DNA of 5,891 nucleotides from UBA6921 sp031370545 (lineage in GTDB: Bacteria > Pseudomonadota > Gammaproteobacteria > SG8-11): positions 1 to 5,891 of the forward strand of contig JANMQQ010000321.1 of the NCBI GenBank assembly GCA_031370545.1, read 5' to 3'. The notes under the pieces were generated by a model. It worked only from the letters and a program-made list of their open reading frames with translations, searched no databases and was not told the DNA's origin. This document shows, piece by piece, positions 1 through 5,891 of the stretch. The position numbers were made by a program, and so were the translations under genes. Numbering within the stretch: position 1 is the stretch's first letter; each line of letters begins with the position of its first letter.

Positions 1-1438
1 CCACGCCAGGGCGATTTACAATCTTGCGGTGTTGTACGAGCTGGGTGTGGGCACCACCGCCGACGACGCCAAGGCCAAAGAGTTGTACGCTCTGGCTGCG
101 GAGAAAAAAATCGACATCGCCAAAAAGCGCCTGCAACCCCAGGGCACACGCGCCAACGACCAACCCGCCGCAACCGGTACCGGCCTGGCACCGGGCGCCC
201 TCATCGACGTGAAGGAAAAAAATCTCGACATTCATCTGGCACTGCGTGCCGAGGCACGACGCGGCGATCTTCAGTCGCTGCAATTGCTGCTCAAGGCCGG
301 TGCCGACGTTAATCGCGCCGATAAAAACGGGCGCACCGCACTGATGGAAGCGGCAATGTCGGGACGTGTGGCGGTACTGCAATTGCTGATTCGTTCGGGG
401 GCGCAGGTCAACGCGCGTGACGTTTTCAAAAACACGCCCTTGATGCTCGCGGTGATGACAAATCACACCGAGGTCATACGTGAACTCCTGCGCAACGGTG
501 CGCAACTGGATCTCAAAGACAAAACCGGCACCACGGCGCTGTCCATCGCGGTCATCAACGGCCATGTCAAAGCATTGCAGGAATTGCTTAAAACCAATGC
601 CGACCTCAACGCCAAAGACGCCCAGGGTCGAACTGCCTTGATGCACGCCGTGGTGTTGAAACACGCCGACCTGCTGCAATTGCTCATCAACGCCGGGGCC
701 GATCTCAATTTAAAGGACGAGAGCACCAAAACCGCCTTGATGCTGGCGGCAGAACGCAATCACGGCGAGGCCATCACCGCGTTGTTGCAAGCCAAAGCGC
801 AAAGCCAACTGGTTGACCGGCAAGTCAACACCGCCCTGCACATGGCGGTGCTGGGTAACAATGTCGCAGCCGCGAAAGCGTTGATCGAAAACGGCGCGGC
901 GATGAATGTGCGCGGCATGCTCGGCAAGGCGCCGCTGACCATCGCCGTGCAGGAAGGCCGCACCGATCTCGCCGCAACGCTGCTGGCGTGGCGTGCGGAA
1001 GTCAACACAGCCGACGACGACGCGCGTTCGCCACTGAGCTACGCGGCGGAAAAAAACTATCTGGAAATTGCAAAATTGCTGGTGGCACGCAAAGCCGACA
1101 TCAATGCGAGATCGCATGAAGGGTGGACCCCATTAATGTTCGCGGTGAATAACAACCACGCCGACATGGCCGGATTTTTAGTGCGCAGCGGTGCCGATAT
1201 TGAAGCCGCCAACCTTGAGGGTTGGACCGCGCTGATGTTCGCCGCCCGCAATGGCAACGCCGATCTGGCACAGCTGCTGCTGCGCGACCACAACGGCGGC
1301 GTCAATGCGACCAACAAAAAAGGCCAAACGCCGCTGTTTCTTGCGATTGAAAATGACCGCACATCGACCATCGACGTATTGATCAAATCCGGCGCGGAGA
1401 AGTTATCTGCATCCATGCCACGCGGAACGGTGAAGTAA
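1..1438 (+). CDS. Sel1-repeat / ankyrin-repeat protein, 5' end missing
   Basis: The reading frame is open from base 2 (base 1 ends the preceding codon) to TAA at 1436-1438, giving 478 visible residues. The true start lies upstream; the GTG at 29 lies inside a repeat and is not a plausible start. The first ~36 residues fit the end of a Sel1 (TPR-like) repeat: YNLAVLYELGVG, then a D..KA.ELY..AAEK pattern. After a Pro/Ala/Gly-rich linker, a degenerate first ankyrin unit begins near base 230. Eleven 33-residue ankyrin units follow, starting at bases 335, 434, 533, 632, 731, 830, 929, 1028, 1127, 1226 and 1328. They show the usual TALM.A...GH...(L/I)..LL..GAD(L/V)N signature; the unit at 1226 is one residue longer. 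Ankyrin and Sel1 solenoids bind other proteins and have no catalytic role of their own, so this is probably a scaffold, inhibitor or effector-like protein. Partner and location are unknown because any signal peptide is outside the window. No classical terminator follows the stop. Confidence 0.95.
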   Translation, partial: HARAIYNLAVLYELGVGTTADDAKAKELYALAAEKKIDIAKKRLQPQGTRANDQPAATGTGLAPGALIDVKEKNLDIHLALRAEARRGDLQSLQLLLKAGADVNRADKNGRTALMEAAMSGRVAVLQLLIRSGAQVNARDVFKNTPLMLAVMTNHTEVIRELLRNGAQLDLKDKTGTTALSIAVINGHVKALQELLKTNADLNAKDAQGRTALMHAVVLKHADLLQLLINAGADLNLKDESTKTALMLAAERNHGEAITALLQAKAQSQLVDRQVNTALHMAVLGNNVAAAKALIENGAAMNVRGMLGKAPLTIAVQEGRTDLAATLLAWRAEVNTADDDARSPLSYAAEKNYLEIAKLLVARKADINARSHEGWTPLMFAVNNNHADMAGFLVRSGADIEAANLEGWTALMFAARNGNADLAQLLLRDHNGGVNATNKKGQTPLFLAIENDRTSTIDVLIKSGAEKLSASMPRGTVK

Positions 1439-1474
1439 CCATCCCCTGCTGAAGCAACGCTCCGGCACTGCGCC

Positions 1475-1494
1475 AACCTAGAAATGGCAGTTGA
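1475..1494 (+). repeat. Left terminal inverted repeat
   Basis: This arm reads AACCTAGAAATGGCAGTTGA. It pairs with 1731-1750 in inverted orientation at 19 of 20 positions. The single difference (T at 1485 facing G at 1740) is a U:G pair in + strand RNA. It starts 36 bases after the ankyrin stop codon and runs directly into the inner fold-back at 1495. Confidence 0.85.
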
Positions 1495-1649
1495 ACGACC
1501 TGCGGAGTGCGACACGTTGTGTGCAAGGTAAGGCGCAGCGAGCGAGGAATAGCGAGCTATTCCGATGATTCCTATCGCGCTGGTTTTGCGCGAGGTAGGA
1601 CGAGTTGCAACGCAGCCATGTGCACAACGGGGCGTGCTGCGTAGGTCGT
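1495..1649 (+). repeat. Inner imperfect fold-back with two nested hairpins
   Basis: Arms 1495-1528 and 1616-1649 are imperfect inverted repeats. The unpaired positions are only 1505/1639, 1512/1632, 1514/1630 and 1526/1618. Five further non-identical positions (1502, 1508, 1509, 1522, 1523) are G:U pairs on the + strand. The interior contains GGAATAG-CGAG-CTATTCC at 1546-1563 and a GC-rich hairpin at 1571-1599 with a seven-base loop. The G:U bias suggests that the + strand RNA, in the same direction as both flanking genes, is the molecule that folds. This is an inference from hand pairing, not a computed fold. Confidence 0.6.
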
Positions 1650-1730
1650 AACAGGCTTCACGTTCTGAGTGAGACCTGCGTGGACCAAAAATATCAAGAC
1701 CGGTACGCGCGTGCTTGTGCCTTGCAGCGG

Positions 1731-1750
1731 TCAACTGCCGTTTCTAGGTT
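1731..1750 (-). repeat. Right terminal inverted repeat
   Basis: This is the inverted partner of 1475-1494, reading TCAACTGCCGTTTCTAGGTT on the + strand. It ends 75 bases before the kinase start codon, so it may lie in the kinase leader or promoter zone. Confidence 0.85.
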
Positions 1751-1825
1751 CAACCCCTTCCCCGCCCGACCGATATATCCCGGTAGCGTTCATACAAACG
1801 CATAGCCGAGATTCGTCGCCCCCGA

Positions 1826-3658
1826 ATGACGTTACGTCGCAAAACCCTGTTGATGATTGGTTTGACACTCACCGTGCTGATCGCCGCTGCGCACGGCGTG
1901 GCATCGCTAATTGTTCTAAACCGATTTTCCGGTTTGGAAACTGCGCAACTGCTCGCGAGCGTGCAGCGGGTGAAAAGTGTGCTCAATCATGAGCTCGAAC
2001 ACATTGAGTCCATCACGCGTGACTATGCGACGCGGGATGAGAGTTTCAATTTTGTTGCGGGACACGACCCAGGCTATGCGCAAAAGCTTCTGAGCCGCGA
2101 CCTGTTTCACAACTACAACATCGACACGCTGGTGTTCATGCCGTTACGTGGGGACCCGGTGTTGACCAAAAGCGTCGACCTGAAAACCAAGCAGGAAACT
2201 GCGCTTGCGGAACGCATTGCCAACTTGATGAGCCACGACGCTACGCTGCGGTACAACGCAGATGCAGTGGATGGAAAAAGCGGTGTATTGCGTGTAGGCA
2301 TCCGATTTTTTCTGTTCGCCGCGCATCCCATATTGACGAAAATAAAAACCGGCCCAAGCAACGGCACATTGCTGGTCGCGCGTGAACTGGATCAAGACAT
2401 GTTGGCCAGGCTTAGCGAACTCACCCAACTGGAGCTTGTCATCAACGGCGTGGTCGGTGATCTGCCTGAAGATTTTTCCACCGCGTGGAATGACTTGCGC
2501 CACGGCAGCACCGGACCCTTCTTCCAGATTCTCGACGACGACACCTACGCGGCCTACGTGCCGATGCTTGACCAATCGCGCAAACCGGTAGCATTACTGC
2601 GCGCAACTGCAACTCGCGATACTTTCGCGCATGCCCGGTCGGCTATTTATTACTTGCTGATCGCCCTGCTGGCGTTGGGCCTGGTATTCATCGGTGTCAC
2701 CCTGTTCAGCCTGGAGCGTTTGGTGTTGGCGCGGTTGGCGCGCCTCACTAATGAGGTCAATCATATCGGCATGGGTGGCGATTTGAACGCGCGTGTCACC
2801 GTCATCGGCCATGACGAACTCAGCGGGCTGGCGCAAAAAGTTAACCACCTGCTCGACAACCTAAGTTCGCAAATCGACCTTGAGCATGCGGTCGCCAGTG
2901 CGCAATCCGCAGCGGCGGCAAAATCCACTTTTCTCGCCAACATGAGTCACGAACTTCGCACGCCGCTCAATGCCATCATCGGTTACAGCGAACTGTTGCA
3001 GGAATCGGTTGGTGATGATGGTCTCGAGCGCCTGGTACCTGACCTGCAAAAAATTGTCGAGGCCGGTAAGCATCTGCAAAGCATCATCTCCAACGTGCTG
3101 GATATTTCAAAAATCGAAGCGGGCAAAATGGAGCTGGAAAATATCTCATTCGACGTGCATGAAGCCATCAATGCGGTTAGCGATATTGTGCTGGTCCGCT
3201 CACGTGAAAAGGCCCTGCCGTTGCTGGTCAGCGTCGGTGCGAATGTACCGCGCCACGTCATTGGTGATGCGCCGCGGTTGCGGCAAGTGCTGGTTAATCT
3301 GCTTAATAACGCAGTGAAATTTACCGAACAAGGCGAAGTCGAATTGACTGTGGGTGCAAAACATCTAGACCCGCCCGCATTGGCCGCAGCCCCCACCTGG
3401 GAACTGAGCTTCGCGGTACGCGACACCGGCATCGGCATTCCCGCGCAACGTTTCGACCGTTTGTTCAAAGCGTTTAGCCAGGTTGATGCATCCAGCTCAC
3501 GCAAATACAGTGGCACCGGCCTGGGATTGGCTATCAGTCAACAACTGTGCGAAATGATGGGTGGCCATATGTGGGTCGAAAGCACCGAAGGCAATGGCTC
3601 GACGTTTCATTTCACCCTGCAAACGCGAGAATCAGAGCCTGCTGCAACGCACGGTTAG
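1826..3658 (+). CDS. Membrane sensor histidine kinase with CHASE4 domain
   Basis: This 610-residue protein is a two-component sensor kinase that autophosphorylates on histidine and passes the phosphate to a response regulator. In order: transmembrane helix 1 (about residues 9-31); an extracytoplasmic CHASE4-like domain (about 50-260, with a DYATRDESFNFV stretch and a TLVFMPLRGDPV strand); transmembrane helix 2 (about 272-295); a HAMP linker (about 296-348); HisKA with the phospho-acceptor His375 in SHELRTP (E376 and T379 fit the HExxT phosphatase motif); and HATPase_c with N box Asn491/Asn495, G1 box DTGIGI (533-538) and G2 box GTGLGL (563-568). All catalytic elements are present and no receiver or Hpt domain is attached. 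ATG 1826 is the most upstream start, because an in-frame TAG lies at 1784 with no ATG, GTG or TTG between. The Shine-Dalgarno sequence is poor. No response regulator is visible, so the partner and signal are unknown. The stop overlaps that of the convergent lipoprotein gene. Confidence 0.95.
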   Translation: MTLRRKTLLMIGLTLTVLIAAAHGVASLIVLNRFSGLETAQLLASVQRVKSVLNHELEHIESITRDYATRDESFNFVAGHDPGYAQKLLSRDLFHNYNIDTLVFMPLRGDPVLTKSVDLKTKQETALAERIANLMSHDATLRYNADAVDGKSGVLRVGIRFFLFAAHPILTKIKTGPSNGTLLVARELDQDMLARLSELTQLELVINGVVGDLPEDFSTAWNDLRHGSTGPFFQILDDDTYAAYVPMLDQSRKPVALLRATATRDTFAHARSAIYYLLIALLALGLVFIGVTLFSLERLVLARLARLTNEVNHIGMGGDLNARVTVIGHDELSGLAQKVNHLLDNLSSQIDLEHAVASAQSAAAAKSTFLANMSHELRTPLNAIIGYSELLQESVGDDGLERLVPDLQKIVEAGKHLQSIISNVLDISKIEAGKMELENISFDVHEAINAVSDIVLVRSREKALPLLVSVGANVPRHVIGDAPRLRQVLVNLLNNAVKFTEQGEVELTVGAKHLDPPALAAAPTWELSFAVRDTGIGIPAQRFDRLFKAFSQVDASSSRKYSGTGLGLAISQQLCEMMGGHMWVESTEGNGSTFHFTLQTRESEPAATHG

Positions 3659-5891
3659 GGAGGATTAGTGCAGTTCACTCCAGCGGTGGGCACATCAACG
3701 CTACCCGGCACGCCATCCAGATCCACAGGCGGAGAGCCGCGAGCTTCAACCAGTGTCACCAGTTCCACGCAAGACATAGCACTATTTCCGCCCAGACCAA
3801 TGTAGGTCGCCCGAGTCAGATCGGCCAGCCAATCAACTCTGCCAACGTTAGCGCCGCCGATCTGGTTATTGCTTAGATTAAGATTTTGCAGTGAATAGAG
3901 ATTGGCCAAGGGGCGAACGTTCACCACAAGGTTTCCATTCAAGTTGAGAGTGGCTAGCGAAGTCATTGCAGTGAGCGGGAAGAGGTTATCAACTTGGTTA
4001 TTACTTAAATTGAGCTCCCGCAACGTGGTCAACGTAGCTAGCGAACTCAAATCCTTCACTACTGCATTGCTCTCGAGATTCAGAACTTCCAGCTTTGGCA
4101 ATCCGCTGATGTTAGTGAGATGTATATCTGAAATTTTATTGTGGCCCGCCTGTATCTCCCGTAACTGTGCCATTCCCTTCAAAGCATCAAGACTGACAAC
4201 ATTGTTATTGGTGAAAAATAGCCTTTGTAAATTCGTTAGCTTAGAAAGTGGCTCCAGGCCGGAGGCATCAATCGCATTATTCTCAAATCGCAAATCTGTC
4301 AGAGCAGTTAAGTTACGCAACGGCTCAAGTGTCGAGATCCGGTTTATCGGGTCGTTCGGATTATGCTTGACCCACAATTCAGTCAATCGCAAGAGGCCTG
4401 ACAAAGGAGCCAGATCGTTGATTAAACTGTTTTCCACATACAAGTATTCAAGATTCACAAGCGGGGCAAGCGGAGCAAGACTGGTAATTGGATTATCACT
4501 TATACCCAACGTTTTCAGGTCGAGTAAACTTTGACCTGCCAACTCTTTTAATGTGGTCAGGTGGGTATCTGTAATGTTGTTGTTTCTTAAATCAAGGTAG
4601 GTGAGGTTCATCAGTCCGGACAGAAAACTCAAATCACCGATACTGTCACCTAATAGACTCAACTCATTTAGGTTTGCCAATTGAGTCAGGCTGTTGAGGC
4701 CGGTAATTATCGAAACTGTATAATCCTGGTTCAAGTCGAGTTGACTTAGATTGGAAAATTTTTCCAATCCCGCAAGATCCAGCGTCTTTTCATTTTTACA
4801 CTTCAGCCATTCCAATTCGCGCTGGTATTTCCATCCATTTTCCAGCGCATATTTTTTAATACAGTCACGTAGCTTTATATCAATGATCCCTGCAGCTAAG
4901 TCGTTTATGGTGTCATTGTTAGGGATGTTCGATATCTCAGATGACAACGTGCTGCTGCCATGCTGATTTTGCGCCGCAATGCGATAGTAATATTTTTTGT
5001 TGTCTTCCAATTCAAGATGCGAATAAGGCAATGCGACATTGCTGAGGTGTTCATTCGCCTCGGTCACATCGCCCGTGGTGTTCCAGTAAATGGTATAGCG
5101 CAACGCATCTTTTTGATCGTTGGCACCAATCGTGACCTGCTGATGCCCTGCAAACGCATACACATGGCGCGGCCTTTCCGGTACAGCGCCGGGCGTGAGT
5201 GCGAAAACCTCGGGCGCATAAGTTAATGCCACGGTTTCGTTTGACACAGGACTCTCAACGCCATTGACAATCGCCGTCACCGCAAAGTAATAACTCTGAC
5301 TGTTTTGCAACAGCGTGATCACTGCCGGTGATGTGGCATCTTTCAGTATGGGGTCGCCAAAAATATCGCCGTGCGCAGTTTTACCGTAGATGTTGTATGA
5401 AGTCGCATTGGCCACACAGCACCAAATTAACTCCACGCGTTCGCTTCTACCGGATGCTTCAACGTAGTTGGGCGACCCCGCCGCGCTGATCCCTGGCACT
5501 AGCGTGATTTCCAACGACTCCTCTCCTTCACCCGCTGAAGTTTCTACGGTGTAAACGTAGTACACCGGCACGCCGTTACTCAACCCTCGGTGTTCGTAGG
5601 GAGCGGTGGTGTCAGCGATTTTTGTCCCGGTATTTTTTGTCACGCCCGATGTCAGTGACCAATACAAATTATATTTTTTTGCGTCGTTGATACGCGGCCA
5701 GCTCAACGTGATCGCTTGGTCCTGCGCGCGCGCAGCAAGGCCGAATGCTTTAGTGGTCACCGCTGCATTTGTGCTCCCCCCGCTGCTTCCACCGCCGCTG
5801 CTGCATGCGACCAGCGCTGCGCCGCTAAGCGCAAGTATCGCGGCAATAATTGAATGGCGCCCGAGGTAAACTTTTTTCGCGAGATTCTTCA
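3655..5891 (-). CDS. FN3 and leucine-rich-repeat lipoprotein (internalin-like), start codon cut by window edge
   Basis: Read on the - strand, the frame is open from the window edge to TAA at 3657-3655. The last two window bases give TG on this strand, followed by AAG AAT CTC. A start codon completed by one base outside the window would give a protein of about 745 residues. No ATG, GTG or TTG follows before the lipobox, so the shorter GTG start at 5760 would lose the signal peptide and is unlikely. Residues 1-30 form a lipoprotein signal: a basic N-terminus, a hydrophobic stretch, lipobox LVAC with Cys30, and Ser at +2, which predicts outer-membrane anchoring. A Gly/Ser linker follows, then three FN3-like domains (about 48-133, 140-226, 238-324). 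Next come a helical cap with Cys344 and Cys365, about 14 SDS22/internalin-type repeats of ~22 residues (about 369-700; LxxLxLxxNxI), and a C-terminal cap with Cys708 and Cys741. The family binds proteins or other ligands at the cell surface; the ligand is unknown. Upstream regulation is outside the window. Confidence 0.93.
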   Translation of the reverse strand, partial: KNLAKKVYLGRHSIIAAILALSGAALVACSSGGGSSGGSTNAAVTTKAFGLAARAQDQAITLSWPRINDAKKYNLYWSLTSGVTKNTGTKIADTTAPYEHRGLSNGVPVYYVYTVETSAGEGEESLEITLVPGISAAGSPNYVEASGRSERVELIWCCVANATSYNIYGKTAHGDIFGDPILKDATSPAVITLLQNSQSYYFAVTAIVNGVESPVSNETVALTYAPEVFALTPGAVPERPRHVYAFAGHQQVTIGANDQKDALRYTIYWNTTGDVTEANEHLSNVALPYSHLELEDNKKYYYRIAAQNQHGSSTLSSEISNIPNNDTINDLAAGIIDIKLRDCIKKYALENGWKYQRELEWLKCKNEKTLDLAGLEKFSNLSQLDLNQDYTVSIITGLNSLTQLANLNELSLLGDSIGDLSFLSGLMNLTYLDLRNNNITDTHLTTLKELAGQSLLDLKTLGISDNPITSLAPLAPLVNLEYLYVENSLINDLAPLSGLLRLTELWVKHNPNDPINRISTLEPLRNLTALTDLRFENNAIDASGLEPLSKLTNLQRLFFTNNNVVSLDALKGMAQLREIQAGHNKISDIHLTNISGLPKLEVLNLESNAVVKDLSSLATLTTLRELNLSNNQVDNLFPLTAMTSLATLNLNGNLVVNVRPLANLYSLQNLNLSNNQIGGANVGRVDWLADLTRATYIGLGGNSAMSCVELVTLVEARGSPPVDLDGVPGSVDVPTAGVNCTNPP
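3793..4788 (-). repeat. Leucine-rich repeat array in the lipoprotein gene
   Basis: About 14 consecutive units encode the pattern LxxLxLxxNxIxxLxxLxxL, mostly 22 residues each. Several are longer because of insertions, for example the units containing TDTHLTTLKELAGQSL and NPNDPINRISTLEPL. The units differ in DNA sequence, so the array is an old protein-level repeat and not a recent DNA tandem duplication. It is more AT-rich than the FN3-coding part. Confidence 0.85.
5803..5891 (-). other. Lipoprotein signal peptide with lipobox
   Basis: The translated - strand shows an N-terminal KNLAKKVYLGRH segment with several basic residues. A hydrophobic stretch (SIIAAILALSGAALVA) follows, then Cys30 at 5803-5805 in the lipobox LVAC, and Ser-Ser-Gly-rich residues. 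This matches a signal peptidase II substrate. It is the main reason for extending the gene to the window edge. Confidence 0.88.

Larger units (their letters stand above)
1475..1750 (+). mobile_element. Structured inverted-repeat element, candidate MITE or structured RNA
   Basis: This 276-base non-coding block fills most of the gap between the ankyrin and kinase genes. Its ends are a 20-base inverted repeat (1475-1494 and 1731-1750) with one mismatch. Directly inside, 1495-1528 folds back on 1616-1649: 25 of 34 positions are Watson-Crick pairs and 5 more are G:U if read as + strand RNA. The enclosed region holds a perfect 7-bp hairpin (1546-1552 with 1557-1563, loop CGAG) and a 10-bp hairpin with a 2-base bulge (1571-1580 with 1588-1599). 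An 81-base arm on the right only (1650-1730) carries two weaker hairpins. There is no transposase, so if mobile it is non-autonomous. No clean target-site duplication is visible. The general look (terminal CCTAGAAA.GGCAGTTG, inner GGAATAG-CGAG-CTATTCC) reminds me of dispersed repeats in gammaproteobacterial genomes, but I cannot verify this. It could also act as a transcript-end structure for the ankyrin gene or a leader for the kinase gene. Confidence 0.6.

Noticed and set aside
1439..1474. A rho-independent terminator for the ankyrin gene
   Set aside because: No GC-rich hairpin followed by a T-run is present. Termination, if local, would have to use the inverted-repeat element downstream.
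1057..1734. A 225-codon open frame on the - strand covering the ankyrin 3' end and the intergenic element
   Set aside because: It overlaps the clear ankyrin repeats antisense and reads through the inverted-repeat element. The translation resembles no known domain and is best explained as a shadow frame.
1490..1754. An integron attC site: GTTGAAC (1490-1496) and GTTCAAC (1748-1754) fit the core consensus boxes
   Set aside because: The interval is longer than typical attC sites, the arms do not show the usual L-box/R-box order, and no cassette gene or integrase is visible. The match to a loose seven-base consensus is probably chance.
1772..1801. A possible kinase promoter -10 box (TATATC near 1774) and a small hairpin GCGTT/AACGC (1786-1790 with 1797-1801)
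   Set aside because: No convincing -35 box lies at proper spacing and the hairpin has only five pairs. The evidence is too weak for a feature.
3668..3800. A short + strand frame starting GTG at 3668 just after a GGGAGG Shine-Dalgarno-like sequence
   Set aside because: It is antisense to the conserved C-terminal cap of the LRR lipoprotein, ends after roughly 40 codons and shows no protein-like pattern.
3902..4534. A 210-codon + strand open frame opposite the LRR array
   Set aside because: It is a mirror frame of the regular LRR codons. The opposite strand encodes an unbroken, recognisable LRR domain in an intact lipoprotein.

Overview
The window looks like chromosomal DNA of a Gram-negative bacterium, most likely a gammaproteobacterium (low-to-moderate certainty). 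The reasons are moderate GC content, dense coding, a lipoprotein with a Gram-negative style lipobox, a CHASE4-type membrane histidine kinase, and proteobacterial-style LRR and ankyrin solenoid proteins. There is no rRNA, tRNA, CRISPR array or transposase gene.

Layout. (1) Bases 1-1438, + strand: the 3' part of a gene for a Sel1-plus-ankyrin solenoid protein whose start lies upstream of the window. (2) Bases 1439-1825: a 387-base gap with no credible gene. Most of it (1475-1750) is a 276-base element bounded by a 20-base inverted repeat (19/20 identical). Inside lies a second, imperfect 34-bp fold-back and several hairpins. This is the least explained part of the window and the best candidate for something undescribed: a non-autonomous MITE-like element and/or a structured RNA. 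(3) Bases 1826-3658, + strand: a complete 610-residue membrane sensor histidine kinase (TM - CHASE4 - TM - HAMP - HisKA - HATPase_c) with no partner response regulator in view. (4) Bases 3655-5891, - strand: a secreted lipoprotein with three fibronectin-III-like domains and about 14 leucine-rich repeats. Its start codon is cut by the window edge: only its last two bases are present.

The kinase and the LRR gene converge and their stop codons overlap, so no space is left for a terminator between them. The three genes suggest protein-protein interaction and environmental sensing: an ankyrin/Sel1 scaffold, a periplasm-sensing kinase and a surface-type LRR adhesin or binding protein. Nothing in the sequence proves that they work together. 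The LRR half of the lipoprotein gene is clearly more AT-rich than its FN3 half and the rest of the window, and the change falls at the domain boundary.
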